From: Annona cherimola
Taxonomy: Eukaryota; Streptophyta; Magnoliopsida; Magnoliales; Annonaceae
Direction: 5' to 3'
NCBI GenBank assembly: GCA_030490835.1
Contig: CM059977.1
Location: 12,619,399-12,683,398 of the forward strand
Length of the DNA stretch: 64,000 bases
Every line of letters starts with the position of its first letter. Position 1 is the first letter of the stretch. The position numbers and the translations under genes were made by a program. Under the pieces are notes generated by a model, which saw only the letters and a program-made list of their open reading frames with translations, had not been told where the DNA came from and did no database searches. Positions 12,640-26,589 of this stretch are shown here, piece after piece.

Positions 12640-13857
12640 CAATAAAAACAAGAAAATAAGTTTTTTTTTTCCAACCATATAGGATACAAGTCTTTTATAA
12701 ATATGGACATGAATGTTATCCTGGGCATCAAATATCTTGCTTCAATCATGCCAATGTTCAATCATAACCAATTCACATTTAAACAAAGGTTTAACTGATT
12801 CAAATGGCCCCAACTGTAATGTATTCAAAATTTTATGTTTAATTAAGAAATTTATTAATTCAATATAAAAATAGATAGATAGATAGGTTACGAAATAAAT
12901 AGAGTAAACGTACGCTTATTAAAATTCCTCATCTTACATGGGCCTATCCAAGATTACGCTTAAAATGATATTATATATTAAATAAATAATAGAAAAACAA
13001 ATATATGCATAAAATGGTATAAATGGACCCAACTGTACAGATTCAACACTTTCTTTTAGTTGATTTGGTAACATGCAAAAGTTGAAAATTTCACTTTTCC
13101 TCATTTTAATATTTTAACTAAATATATATAATAGCTTTCTCATGAATACTTCCATCTTATCTCATTGTTCTCTCCCTTTAAAAGACACTTCTATTGTCTC
13201 CTTCCCATTCTCATTGTTCAAATAGGTTGAATTTTTTTAAAAAAAATTATTTTTTCTTACAATTTTTTTTTTTTTTTTGGGTGATAATTTATATAGTGGA
13301 AGACTTAATCAACCAGGATATGGCAAAGAGGTTGAAATGCTCTTGAATCACGGTGCCACTTGTGTAGCTTAGCTTAGACAACGTGGCCGGGATGGCGCTG
13401 TGTCTGATGTTGATGCTCCTTGGATCAAAATCCATGATGGCTGGGCTGGCAGCATATGCATCATCAATCTGTCTATCAGTGTCCTTGTCTTCATATCTGC
13501 CTCTTTTTTCTGACACTTGAGGGCCACATGTATGCGCATGAAAGGCTCACAAAATAAATAATCATGAAATTAGCATATATTTCAAAATTCACGCATGGAC
13601 CGTCCAACTTCGATACAATGTGTAGTTATTGCATTTCTGATGATAGACTTGACACTTTTCTTTTTTTTTCCCTAGCACACTGACAAGCTGTATAAGGATC
13701 GGATGCATATGATGCATGTTTGCCATCTTCAGACAGTCTCTCACACGTGACACCATTTCACATGCGGACTTCGTTATTTCGATCATGTGCTGCTGCTGCA
13801 CAAGCTGCATGCAACTAGAAAAGTAAAGCTGAATATTGTATTTCATGTACGGTGGAT
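12640..13857. other. Intergenic; two weak minus-strand open frames
   Basis: The first half is AT-rich with nothing recognised. At 13289-13846 the composition is more balanced. Two minus-strand frames (13589-13846, 85 codons; 13289-13516, 75 codons) could be exons of a decayed gene, but I recognise no family and see no convincing splice pair. Confidence 0.3.
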
Positions 13858-14315
13858 GGACTCATATAATCCTTTTTTATTTTAAGATTTTGATCATTAG
13901 TAAAAAATCTAATGCATTTATTATATTTAATACTTTTTGTTTATTTAGTAGACCAAATTTCATCTCAATCAAGTTTGTTTATAGGCCATATTTGTTTAAA
14001 AATATATATATTCATGTATAAATTATGAAAAATACTTAGATTTATTTACAAATGTATTAGAATGTGATAATAATCTATAAAATCATTTACTCACATAGAA
14101 ATGATATTTTAGATGGTTTAGATGTTGAAAATACTATATTAAAATTGATATTTTGGCATTTTTTATAATTTACACATGAATATATACATTTTTTAAAAAT
14201 ATGGCCCATAAACAGCTTGATTAGGATGAAATTTGATCTTTTAAATATAATAAATAGATTAGATTTTCTATTAAAGATTAAAATCTTAAATTTTGAAGAG
14301 ATTACATAAGTCTAC
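13858..14315. mobile_element. Fold-back (long inverted repeat) MITE, family X
   Basis: Two diverged arms of about 165 bp (13858-14025 and about 14160-14315) are inverted copies. For example, the left arm has GACCAAATTTCATCTCAATC and the complement of the right arm has GATCAAATTTCATCCTAATC; both arms share a GGCCATATTT block. The centre is AT-rich. A second copy of the centre occurs at 61.39-62.25 kb. The superfamily is not determined. Confidence 0.7.
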
Positions 14316-14903
14316 TTCTATATAACCTAATTATATAGAAGCGTAGCACTTTCATGTGTATATGAGACCATGGCCCACCTGATCTATGGCTTGTTTTTGG
14401 CTTGTAAAACAACTGAATTTATTTGTCGAAAGGAGGAGGAATTCAATCATTTATGCACATCAGATAAACACAAGATCACATCAGCGTCTTCGAAATAAAT
14501 TTTGGACTCTATGCGTTTCTACCCCAAGGATAATTCCTAACTAATTTTACTTCCACGCAACCACGTCCATTTCTTTTCTTTTTTCTCTTTTTTTTTCCAA
14601 TTTCACCTTGTGACCTTAGTAACCTGTAACCCCCGTACCCTGTGGATGTGGCCACAAAAGAGTGTAATTTAACTATATTTACTACATTAAATGTTATCTT
14701 TTATTGCATTTAATATAAACATGAGTATATGACTACATTTTACCATTATTCCCACTAAAAATGTCAAATATTTGTAGCTAGATAATTAATTGTATCAAAA
14801 ATATATTTAATACAACAAAATATATATTATATATAAATTAGCTTCTTTAAGTGAAATTTGTTGTTGTGTGTCTTATATAGATTTGATCAAAGTAGAATAG
14901 AAC
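14316..14903. other. Intergenic, AT-rich, no gene
   Basis: No coding region or recognisable repeat. Confidence 0.5.
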
Positions 14904-15229
14904 AAGATATACAGAAACTAATAATGTAAAGAATATAAAGGATAAATAAGGCTAAGATAGATAGGGGAAGATATATAAAAACTAATGATGTAAAGAATAT
15001 AAAGGATAAATAAGGTTAAAATAGATGAGTGGAAGATATATAGAAACTAATAATGTCAAAAATATAAAGCATAAATAAGGTTATGATGGTTGGGAGGAGG
15101 ATATATAAAAACTAATAATGTCAAGAATTTAGAGCATACATAAGATTAAGATAGATGGGAGTAAGAAAAATAGAAACTAATAATGCCAAGAATATTGAGC
15201 ATAAATTAGTTCCAGATAAATGAGAGGAT
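14904..15229. repeat. Minisatellite, ~65-bp unit, about five copies
   Basis: The phase marker AAGATAT (or a close variant) recurs at 14904, 14968, 15033, 15098, 15163 and about 15225, giving a period of 64-65 bp. Each unit carries GAAACTAATAATG, a TATAAAG block and ATAAATAAGG. Units diverge progressively towards the right. Confidence 0.85.
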
Positions 15230-15477
15230 ATATCATAGTTGGAGAAATCTAGATATATAATAAGAAATAAAATTATTATGAAAAGTATATGTCAAGCTAA
15301 TCTTTGAAACATTCATTTAAATGAAATTCACTTTACTCGTGTGATTTTTAATTATATATTGATCTAATATTATATCATTATTATTTATATTTCTAATAAT
15401 TATTCTCCATTCTTTCTTGGAAAAATTCTGTTATTTTTTTAAATTTGTCTTCACTTCTTTTGCATATTTTCCGCCAC

Positions 15478-15726
15478 GAAGAGAATAATATTGGTAAATA
15501 GTCTACCTAGGTTCGAATCCTCCTCCTCAGTGAAGGAAATTTTTATAAGAATTTTCTCCTAACAGAGATCTTACAATGTTCCCTTGTAATGGGGGTTGTT
15601 ATAGATTTTTCTCCTAACATGAGGATATTTACAAAAAAAAAATTCCTTCCATTATTTAAGGGTCATGAATATGCTAGATTTGTAATATCAAGTTGTCAAG
15701 CTGTATAAATATCAAATAAAAAAACT
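15478..15726 (+). mobile_element. tRNA-derived SINE
   Basis: Has a clear box B, GGTTCGAATCC, followed by a body with TTTCTCCTAACA repeats. The tail TTTGTAATATCAAGTTGTC... ends in ATAAAAAA. The tail shares its core (GTAATATCA-GTTGT) with the SINEs at 51.2, 59.3 and 61.7 kb. Confidence 0.6.
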
Positions 15727-17672
15727 TTTTCTATTCACTTCTAACTTATTTTCCAATCACTTTTGGTATCGTTTGATGCAAATATTTTATTTCTCAAATC
15801 ATTTTTTACATTTTTACATAATTACTCTGTTTACTGTAAGTTTATTTTTTTTATTCATCATCATTAACTCTACCGTACCATATAATTTTTTCCTACTCTT
15901 AAAAAAAATTATCAAAATTTTGCTTTCAATTTTTCGCTCCCTACCCGAACACACGAGATGATGATACGAGAGAGAGCAGGAGGGGTTTCCTACGGACGTG
16001 TATGTAAAGAAAGGAGAGAGAAGCAGAAAGGTTCGGTCAAAAAGCCAGGATCCTAGGCACTATACAAACGTCAGCTTGGCAGTGGCAGTGGCAGTGGCAG
16101 TGGCTGCCTTGGATTTCCATCCCTCCTCTGTCACTGCGACACGTGTCTTCTATCCATTGGTTGAATAGAGCGTCCGGAGAATTTATAGTACGTGCACCTG
16201 GACTCCACCATACCGCATACTTCTCTTCCCACCTATCTATTCTCAACAAACCCGCCCATCGCTACAATCTCGACCATTCGCACTTTTCTCAGCTCGAATT
16301 GAATACACGGATTTTTTTTTTTTTTTATATACATATATTTATACAGTGTGACAGCTGAATTACAGTAGAGTACATTCACGCCCTCGCACCACGGAGGAAA
16401 AATTTATATAGAAAAATTATTAAAAAAAAACCCACATCAGGGGAAAATTGTAAAATCTTTATCTTAGGGAACTAAATTATAAAAATCCTCTCAAGGGTGG
16501 CGAGGAGGATCCATATGAGCCAACCAACAGATCTCTAAATCAAAGAAATTATTTATTGCCTCTTCTAAAGAAACCCTGCTCTTTTCAGATGTAGTTTTTT
16601 CGAATTTGAAAAAGTTACTTGGCGTTTTACAACAAATTAAAACCAAGATTGAAGATTCCTACACAGAATTAGTATTTTTATTTTTCATTTTCCCACCACG
16701 TTCAAGTCCGTTGAATCCTTCTGAGCTAATTAGTTGTGTTGCGCATGGATGCGGGAGAAAAGAGGGTACTTTCATAAGTGGAAGGAAACGATAAAAATAA
16801 ATACAAATCATCGTTTGGACAGCCATTAGGCTTTTGCTTCTTTCTTTGACATTTTCTCTCAGAAAACAGAGGGGGAAAATGCGTATATGAGAAAGCAAGA
16901 AAATACTGCTTCTTTAGTTTTCGAGAAGGAAAAGGTAAGCCCTGCGAGGGAAACGAGGAAATGACCCTCATAATTGCATGCAGTTGGATGATGATTAGCA
17001 GGCAAGCACCAAACGCTTGCTCACCTGTCACACATTTGTTAGCTTCATCGCATGCATTGGAATTGGAAATGCTCTCAACTCACCTTGGCCTTTTTAACTT
17101 GGCCAGGTTTGGGGATATGCATGGGTAGGCTATATATATAATTACAATTCAGTGTTGCTAATGTATGAAGATGTTAAAAAGTCTTTTGATCTTTATACAT
17201 TTGAAATAGAAGGATTTGGAAGATCTTTAGCATTTCTCTAGTTAAGTGATTAAAGACGAAAAACGAATTTCATTGTTTAGAGGATTTTTATTCTGAATTT
17301 CAGTGTTAAGTCTTAAAATGTGAGGGGTAATTTCTATATATTGAAATATTCTTGCCTAAAGTACATCATAAGATACAACCGAACAAGATGAGCCACTTAG
17401 TAGTGTACTAGTTATAGAGTAATATTGTCAATTTAAGGATTTTTGTGGACACGTCTGTAAGGTTTGAATAATTTTGTATCTGTCTCCTTAAGTTTGTTAA
17501 AATTATAAATATATTTTCAAAATTTACATAAATTTACAAGCTTGTCCATTCAATTAGATACCATTAGAACTTTCTGTAAAGTAACAAACATCATTTTCAT
17601 TTGAGGGATATACTTGCGATTCTATCTACATTTTGTAGGTATATTTATAATTTTAGTAAACTTAAGGACAGG
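15727..17672. other. Intergenic; hexanucleotide repeat and G-box, no gene
   Basis: A (GGCAGT)n run lies at 16078-16104 and a perfect palindrome GACACGTGTC at 16139-16148, which contains the CACGTG G-box core bound by bZIP and bHLH factors. No gene starts nearby on either strand that I can recognise. The open frames at 16037-16358 and 16606-17031 look accidental. Confidence 0.4.
16078..16104. repeat. (GGCAGT)4 hexanucleotide repeat
   Basis: Four tandem GGCAGT units plus GGC, 35 bp from a G-box palindrome. Confidence 0.9.
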
Positions 17673-17930
17673 GGCCAACCAAGTAGTGCCCGGTTGGTAA
17701 GTGCAACTGGTTGCCAAGGAGTTGATCTGTGTTTGAATAGTGGCAGGAGCATCCATCTCCTTATGTATTAAAACAAGAGCTTTAAATCTCGGGCTTTGAG
17801 GTGGAGCTTGAGTTTCCTGAATTAGTAGATGGAAGTATATTGTCACTTTCTTGAAATATTATAAGAATATCTTAGGGCTTAATTATAATACAAATTGAGA
17901 TGGATGTAAATATATACTAATAAAAAAGAA
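17673..17930 (+). mobile_element. tRNA-derived SINE
   Basis: The head GGGCCAACCAAGTAGTGCCC with box A-like GGTTGGTAAGTG is followed by a degenerate box B. The tail CTTAATTATAATACAAATTG... ends in CTAATAAAAAA and is nearly the same as the tails of the SINEs at 11.9, 39.3 and 46.6 kb. Confidence 0.65.
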
Positions 17931-20900
17931 CATTAATGCAAAATTGGTGAAACTTTGTAGACGCATCTACAAAAATTCTCAAATTTAATATATCTTAATG
18001 ATAATAATAGATGATTTCACTTCCAGCGAATTGGTTAATAAAAGTATATTTTTATAAACTAGTTCAAACAGAGCCCACCTTGATGATAATGCAAAATTTA
18101 TTCTATTCATTAAATTTACAGTCATTTGTTTAGATAGAAAATAGAATTTCATCTAAATTAAAATGTGTATAAACATTATTTGATAAATGTATAAAATTAA
18201 CATAATAAGATTATCCAATATAATAAAAAATAATAAAATTATTTACTATATGTCAATCTTAGAGTTGTTAATTCAACATGTAAATTATCTAAAAATTCTT
18301 CTATAAATAAGTAATTGCACAAGCTTTTTTAAAAAATTTTAATGCAACTATGGCTTGATATAAGTGTTTTTCATGATGTATATATAATTAGATATTTTTA
18401 AGCATGGCTCGGTCTAATACTTTTTTATTGTTCCATCTTAAAATTATACTTTACAAGATCTTTTTTCACTACAATACAATCAATAATCCTAAGTAATTTG
18501 TCTAATTTTTCAGTGGATGGATCATACCCATACGGATAGTGGCAGGAAATAATGCTCCTACATGTGAGACGAATAGCTCCCCCAAGTCAAACTTGATACT
18601 ACAAGTGTTAACAATTGATTGTAAAAACCGAATTGAACAGGTGTGTTAACAATTTACATAAGATATATGGTAAATTAGGTAAATTAGTAAGATAAAATTT
18701 GAAAGTTTATATACAAAATATTTGAATACTTGCAATTAGAATCATGATTTTTAGAGGTTAGAAATGTTTTATTTCTCTTTGAGTTATAGACAATATTTTT
18801 TTCCGACTTCTCGATTTGATATTTGAAAAAAATTAAAGTAATCTTAATTATATGTTTGAGTATTAACTAAAAAATTTGAGTAAGCAAAATGAGGATATAA
18901 GAGTTTTGATTAATGCAAAATATGAATTATGGCCAGCTTGACAGTTGCACATCTCATACACACTAATTAATTGCAAGTTACAATAAATTTGATGAGAAGA
19001 AATAGAGATTTATTTGTGCGAATTTTTTAGGTTATAATTTCCTAGGAATTGGTACTTGTAAAAGGAAAAAAATTCACCCACACTTTGACTTGTGCAAGAT
19101 TCATCCATGAAACAAACATCATGAATAAAAAAATCCATTCCAATCCTAATATGCATAACAAAAAAATATTTTACGAACTGTAGCAACATTACTATTAGTT
19201 GTGTTTCAAAAGAGCTAGTTACAGGTAACTACAGTCAAATCAAAGGTTCATGAAGAAAAAAGAGAAAAATACCTCATAAGAAAATAAAAGAGGGAAAAAA
19301 GAAGAAATTAAAACATCTAACTTTACATTCATTTGATGTGCGAACTTTTATTTCATTGCAGACTGAAATATTTCCATATCAAATGGGGATATAACATGGC
19401 CGCCGTAACTAAATGTTCGTTCTTTTTCCTTCACTTTTGCAGATCGGCAAGGAAGGCAACGATTAAATATGAAGAGATAAGAGATTTCCTTGTTTTGTTG
19501 CTGATGATAGGGGAAAATTGAAAACAGATTAAGAGAGAGCGAAGATGGAAGTAAACTGGCTAGTCGGACGGGTTGACCCGTTGTAAACTGGACAATTAAA
19601 CCAGTTCCCATTGGTTTAATAGAGTGAACCGAAAATTGGTGTAGATGACACTGGTTAAGGTACCAATTCACGGTCGAACCGGTTGATTCAATCATGTTCT
19701 TACGATTGCCTGGGACTACTAGCACCAAGCTTAGGTATGAGAACCAATTGCATTCTGCGGTGCCAAATTCATCTTATAATTTTTATCTACATACTTTTTC
19801 AACTAATAATAACCAACATATATCAGTAGAGGAGGAGATCAACATTCCTTAAATGGGAGACATAAAGCTTCCTTAGCAGAGATCGAAAATTTGACCACTT
19901 GGACGTAATATCAGAACTTTACTAATTGAACTTCAAATTATGTTAAGGCTTGAGCATATTTGTCATTTTACGGAGAAGCTAATAGTCCATTTAACGTATT
20001 CCTAACAACATAAATATATATGAAATGAGGATTAAAATTCGTAGGTATGAGAGATATTTTTAAAAGTTCGTGGATATAAATAAAATTATAAATAAAATTT
20101 ATGGATATGTGTAAAATTTTCCCAATAAATAAATTTAAATAATGTAAAAAGTTAGAATTTTAATTTTACCATCAAAGTGTAGCCATCTAAGAAAAATTTA
20201 AATCTTGATTGCTTCGAAGAGCTACCTCTTTAGGCTCATGGTTCTTGTTCTAACTTGCTTTTCTATGATATATTAATTTATAATTCCACTTCACGCAAAC
20301 ACTACAATGCAATCTTTTGAGCTTAATAAAACATGTTTTGCAATCATGATTTTAATTTAAGCGAAAATAAGATAATAAATTTTTTTATGGAAAAAATAGG
20401 CATGACGTTTCAAGTGGCTCGTGCTAGTTATTCGACATGGAATTGATGTGTGATCCCAAATTAGTCCAAATACAAGCATATGTACCGTGGAGATTAGGCT
20501 GAATCCAAGGAATTACTAGGCTAATTAATTAACCAAGTTCCATCCTTACCAAACATCCTTATTTAAAATGAATTATTCTTAAGTTTATTAATCATTAGTT
20601 GTGACTAGATAGTGACACTTCCCAATCAATTAGTAATCACATCGTAGTCAAATGCTAATTTTAGAAAACTATCTTATTTCGTCGTTTTTTATTAGTCTTT
20701 AGTCAATTGAGTTGATTCGAAATGGTTTAAGTCTAATAAAAAATTGATTGGGCTCTACATTCTAAAGGCCTAGCCCATGGATTTTAGATGAAAGTTAAAC
20801 CTAGTTTTAAAACGGAAACGGGTAGTTCAGTACGGTATCGATTGCTAACCATGGTTGATAGTATATAAAAATAAAGGTTTATGTGTACAGATAACTAGCA

Positions 20901-22980
20901 GCAATGGAGAAGAAATCATGGACGTGCTATTTGGAATATGTGGAATATAATCGTAATTTAATCTACGAATTACAAATATTCCTTACCCTACATCAAGAAG
21001 TGTAACAGGCTAGATAATAAATATAAAAATTTCAATAATACTAGTCAATTTTGAAAATTCACTAATTTAATGCAATACCGTCTGTGTTGATTACTTAACT
21101 ACTGATTAAGATTTCAAAATTAATTAGAGACACAGTGTGTGAAATTGAATAAATAGTATCATTTTGATCAAGAAATTTATTGCGAAATAGAAAAATTTTA
21201 AAATAAAGGAAAGTTATTTTCTTAACAAATTAGATGGTGAAGTAAAAAATGCATGCATGACTAAACTGAAAATATTACTTTACATTTAAAATTTGTTATG
21301 TAAATACATGCGAAACCCTACACGTGAGCCTATCTCAGCAAACTTAATAAATTTTGATACATGAAAATCAAGTAGATATGAATATACATATGAGTAATGA
21401 TACAATACATATAAGGCTATGAGGGAATGTTTGGTAAGATGTAAGGATGAATGGAATGAATATAAGGAGCAAAGTGAGAATAGGAGTGGCAGTTTTATGA
21501 AAATATTTGAAAAAATATTAAAATACATTGATAAAAATGAAAAAGTAGGATAAGCAGGTAGTTAATGGCTTTGACTTTTCTATTTTTGTTCATTTTATTA
21601 CATTTGTAAGTTACCAAATAACAGTTTAAGAAATATGTATATGGGTTTTATCTAAAAGTGGTACAAAATTAATGTAATGAAATGATTTGATTTGGAAATC
21701 AATTTTAAATTGTGTATTCAATATCTAAATCGTCTAAAACATCATTTATAAATGGATAAATGATTATATATATTACTATTATATTCTTATATATTGGTGA
21801 ATGGATCCAAAATAATTTTTATAATTTACATTGAAATATATACATTTCAAAACAAATCGGATTAATTCAAATCTCATATTGGAATGATTGTTACATATCA
21901 TAGTAAAAATATGACTTTAAATCATATGACTAATAGAATTTTAATTTTGTGATTGATGTGATTTCCATTTATAGTCAACAACACCCTAACTAGGTTGCAG
22001 CTAGGTGTACCTTAATATTTTTCATATGCATAGGTAATGATTTAATATACTTAGGTGTATTAATTCTGTATACATCTAAGTGTTTTGAGAGTTTTCAAAA
22101 ATTTTAAAATTTTTATTTTTATATGGATTCGTGTTTATTTAAATCATATATTAGAATTACTATTTTTAGATTTTGTATCTATTTTTAATTTCAAAAATCA
22201 AAATGTTAAATGAAGTTGAAAATTGAAAACGTTAATTCTAAAATTTAAAATATATAATTCAAAAATGGTAAATTTATAAATATAAAGATTGCTTGTGACC
22301 TCACATAAAAATAAAAAAGATTAAAAAGAGCTCAAAATTATCAAGGCACAATAAACCTAAGTGTATTGAATCATTAGGACATATATATTTAGGTTTTTAT
22401 ATGGAGGTTCACATATAGAAAATATTGTAAATGTTTTGGATTTAAAAATATGGTTTAAATTTTTATCAAAAAAGAATGGTTTAAATATAAAAAAACAATG
22501 GATTGTCCTTTTTTCACGCATAAAAACGATGGATTGTACTAGTGAAAGTATCAGCTGGGTTGTACATGATAAGTACCTTATATATGGACACACACACGAA
22601 CGACATTGTTAAAACGCATTTACAGCCTAGCTAAAAAGCACAGTAATTGGATTTTACTGCGAAAAAAAAAAAAAAAAACTGTAATTTACACATGGAGCTC
22701 CTTAGCACGTATATAGACCAACTATTCCGATGTGAAAAGGGAAATTCTGCATCATTTCCCAGTGTTCGAAGTGTGTGGGAATAAGTATGATTTTACCTTT
22801 TACCACTTTCCATCCCAAAGGGTGCCCACAACTGTACCTGTAGGCGTGTTGGGGTTCAAGACTGGGCTTTGTTGACCTGATTGAAACCAGTTGGAAAAGA
22901 AGGGGTCCACAGAAATGTATAATTCAACTCAAAATAATAATGCCCCATTTATCCTTTCTGCTGGAAGAACAACACACACA
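17931..22980. other. 5 kb AT-rich intergenic DNA, one possible MITE, no gene
   Basis: No coding region was recognised. At 22014-22395 two segments are inverted relative to each other. The left carries TAATGATTTAATATACTTAGG; the complement of the right carries TAATGATTCAATACACTTAGG. This suggests a diverged MITE. At 19550-19690 a cluster of GGTTGACCCG / AACCGGTT-like motifs recalls plant non-autonomous DNA transposons. Neither has resolved ends. A poly(A) run lies at 22663-22678. Confidence 0.4.
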
Positions 22981-23003
22981 CCCCCCCCCCCCCCCCCCCC
23001 CCC
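22981..23003. repeat. Homopolymer of about 23 C after a CA repeat
   Basis: A run of C follows ACACACACA and precedes GGCGGG. So long a C tract is rare in plant DNA and is prone to sequencing-length error; the true length is uncertain. Confidence 0.8.
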
Positions 23004-23073
23004 GGCGGGTATTCACGAGTAGTAGTGGTAGTACTACCCATGTGTTCTAGTTTTACAGCTATGATGTCTCACC

Positions 23074-23095
23074 AAAAAAACAGGGAAGGTCCAAT

Positions 23096-23127
<32 letters not shown>

Positions 23128-23134
23128 AGGGAAG
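23074..23134 (+). repeat. Poly(A) micro-insertion flanked by direct repeat
   Basis: ACAGGGAAG ends at 23088 and again at 23134. Between the copies are only GTCCAATC and about 30 A. The repeat may extend into a run of A on the left side. It resembles a retroposition event that delivered little more than a poly(A) tail. Confidence 0.5.
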
Positions 23135-23501
23135 ACATATAGATGGCCAAATAATGAGCCACCAATAGTCCAGAAGCACATCATTCCAGTCCTAGCTAAG
23201 TGCAACATTAATGAATTATCAGAAAAAGCCAGAAGCAAGTATAGCCGTGCCAATGGAATATGCTCCAGCTAGATGGCTATAGGCTATAGCTCCTCTGCCT
23301 GCTCGCCTCATCCATTTATATGCGGCACAGCAGCAGGACGTATTTCTCCCAAGTCCACACAGCTGCTGCGTAGTGCATGGTCAGCAGCAGGGCGAGCGCG
23401 CGCGCACACGAGTGGAATAAATCCCGGCCGTGCATTGAGCAATTGCAACGAAAAAGAGGAAAAGAAGGAAAACAGTCACTTAATTATGGGAGGGTTGTTG
23501 G

Positions 23502-23511
23502 CATATATAAA
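23502..23511 (+). promoter_or_regulatory. Candidate TATA box for the trihelix gene
   Basis: CATATATAAA lies about 355 bp upstream of the ATG at 23863. It would give a leader of roughly 320 nt, plausible for this gene class. There is no direct evidence of transcription start. Confidence 0.35.
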
Positions 23512-23805
23512 TCTCCTTTTTGAGGCCATTCATTTCTTCCTGGCCCACCTTTAGACGTGCCACGTAACCGCAGAATATGAACCAAAGAGTCCACAATTTA
23601 GACGGTTTGGATGGAGTGATGTACATGCACCTTGTCTGCGCTGCTGCATGCTCCATTGATCTCATATCATACCATACAAGGGAATATGAAATGGTAGCAA
23701 AAGCGCATGGTAGCCCACCATCCGACTCAGAGACGACACGGGAACAACGTCTCCGTGCATAAATTCCTGCTTTTCGTGGACGACACGATCCGACTCTGAC
23801 GCGCT

Positions 23806-23851
23806 CCCTCTTTTCCTCCTCCTCCTTCTCCTCCTCCTCCTCTCTCTCTCA
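23806..23851 (+). promoter_or_regulatory. CT-rich leader tract upstream of the trihelix start codon
   Basis: CCTCCT and CTCTCT units run to within about 15 nt of the ATG. Such leader tracts are common in plant genes and can bind GAGA-type BBR/BPC factors. That function is an inference from composition only. Confidence 0.45.
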
Positions 23852-23862
23852 CACACTCTCTG

Positions 23863-26533
23863 ATGGAGATGGGGGAGCAGTATGGGATGCCGGATCTCAG
23901 GCAACTGATGGCGACGAGGACGCATCATTTCCCGGCGAGCGAGGCGTTCGCGGCAGGGCATCGGGATCTGACGCCGGGGCAACAGCAGCAGCATTACGAG
24001 ATGTTGATGCTGGGTGGTGGTGGTGGAGTGGGAGTAGGGGTGGGAGAGATGCTGCCTCCGCCACCCCAGAGGGTGGTGGAATTCCGATCGGAGTCGTCTT
24101 CGGTAAGTGGGTTTGAAGAGGGGGGAGGATGCATGGTGGGAGATGGGGGGAATGGGAGATGGCCGAGGCAGGAGACTCTTACACTCCTTGAGGTCAGATC
24201 CCGTTTGGATCACAAGTTCAAGGAAGCTAATCACAAGGGACCCTTGTGGGACGAGGTCTCTAGGTACTTCAAAACACCAACATCAACCTCCTCTCTCTCT
24301 CTCTCTCTCTCACGCACACAGACACTCTTTCTCTCACTCATAAAACCCACCACCAATTTATCTTGCTATTAGTAACTCAATTTTCGGGTTTTGTGAGGAC
24401 AATGAATACCATTTGTTTGTGTTTCGCGATTAGTTTTTTACATTTTTAGTTCATTTATTTAAATTGGGAAATGATTAGTGAGTGTATAAGGTTTTTTTTT
24501 ATAAGGGCATAGCCGCATACGTGCGTGCATATGGGTATTCCTGTCAGTCTACCATTTTAAGCAATCCCTACTTCTGGACCCCCATCACTTGGCTTTGACG
24601 ACCGGCTTCTGTGGTAGCTTAGTTTACCTGGGTGCTTTCTCACTCTGATTTCCACGGGATACATGGATAGCTTTTCATCTTTTAGGATGCAAATCCTATG
24701 CAATGGACTCATGGAACTATATATACTTTTAATATCCATGTTTTCAATTTTTAATTGGATTTTCTCACAAGTATATGAGATCTAGTTCTTTGGAGTTGGA
24801 ATAGTGATCATCAGTATCCTTGTTTTTGCTGGGTCTTCACGATTTTTAAGATAGCAGTACTGTGGCAAAATCCAGCAGTCTGATCCCTTAACAGTAGTTT
24901 TTCCAGCTTAGGTTTCGGAATACCGAATGTCAGCAAGAATAGGGAGTTCTTTTTTTGTTTTTTTTTGGTTGTGCTTTGACATCTCAAATTGGTAGATATT
25001 TGAAGTTTACTTTCTTACTTCACACCCATTTCTTGCCTTTTTTTTCTTTGTTGGAATGATGGAATCTCATAATTCTTCTCTAACCTATTCGAACTTAATT
25101 AGGGCATATTTGTATTTCAAAGTGCATGTGAAATCTACTTGAAGTTCGTTCTAGTAGTACCTGCGTTTGTTCTCTAGTTCTATAAAAATAAATAAATAAA
25201 TAAACATCCCTATCTTGAACAATACTCTTTTTCGAAGTGACATAAGGCTCCAGTGTCCATATCACACACCTAGAAAAATCATTAAATTTAAAGGCTACTT
25301 GAGGTTCACCTTCAAACACTTGTCGACAAAGTTAGTTTAGAGTGTCCCTTCAAAAAAAAAAAAAAAAGATAGTTTAGAGTGCAAAGGTCTTGCTTTAATG
25401 TCAGCGCAGCTTTACAACGGAGAAGTATCCATTTTTCACAAGCATGCAGTTGGTTTTATCCATATATAGAGTCTATGTGGAAGAATTTCGTGGGCTCATT
25501 TCGTTATGGGGATCACTTCTTCATCGTTGAGAGTGGCTTAAGCTTTTGAAGGCTTCTTAAATATTTGGTTTTTTGTAGGTTTGCTTGATCATTAATGTTC
25601 TACCATGTTGGGTAGAGGACTTCCTTTTATGCTTTTTGCATGGTGGTAGGATTTTGAAGATTAAGCATGTTCATTAATTTATACATGCATAATGGATTTT
25701 GCCAGAATTTTGTAAATTTGTTATTTCTTCTTCTCCTAGGCTTGTTTTTTCTCTTATATGTTCCTTGTCCTAAATAAGAGGCTTCAATGTGTGTTTTCCT
25801 TATCAAGGGTCCCCTCCCCTACATGTTTCCTACTTTTAATATTTTTATGAGTTAAAAAGTTTTGGCCATTACATATGAAGTTCGATAACGTACCCAAATT
25901 TTTTTCTCCTCAAGTTAATATGATATAGATATAAAATGCACCGGCTCTCGGATTTAATTGGGTCTTATTTGAGTCTTATTTGAGTCAGACATACACAAAT
26001 CGTATTTGAATTGGGCAAACAAAAGCTTTGCTTCTTTGGTATTTGAAATATAGTGGCGGCTTTGCTTTTGGATGGATAAGTGTAGAAAGTAGTTCTTCGG
26101 TTCTTTTGTGCTGGAAATCGGAAATCTAACAACCACTGGCTGTTATATCTTGTGCTTCTTAATTATTTTCCGATAGGAAAATGACAGCGAGGCTACTATA
26201 GTGAGGGTTGTCTCTTTATCATATTAGTTCGTACTTAGCAATAAAATGGCACTGGATTTCGCTAACCGATGATGCCATTTGTTTCTCTTTCGCACTCTTG
26301 CTGGTTTTGTGATAGAAACTGACAGCTTTCCAAATGGCAGAGAGGACCATGACTTTGTTTTTGCTTGTTTTGTGCTTCGAAAATGAAGGAAATTGAAGCC
26401 TTTGCTGCATGCACGACTACGTCTGTCTGTTTTCCTTTTCCTGTTTTGCGTTAGGAAGGATGACAGCTCTTGAAATTTGCATTTTTGTTACTCCCTTGGG
26501 GAGTTATGCCTGAATGATGAGTACAAGAGCTCC

Positions 26534-26589
<56 letters not shown>
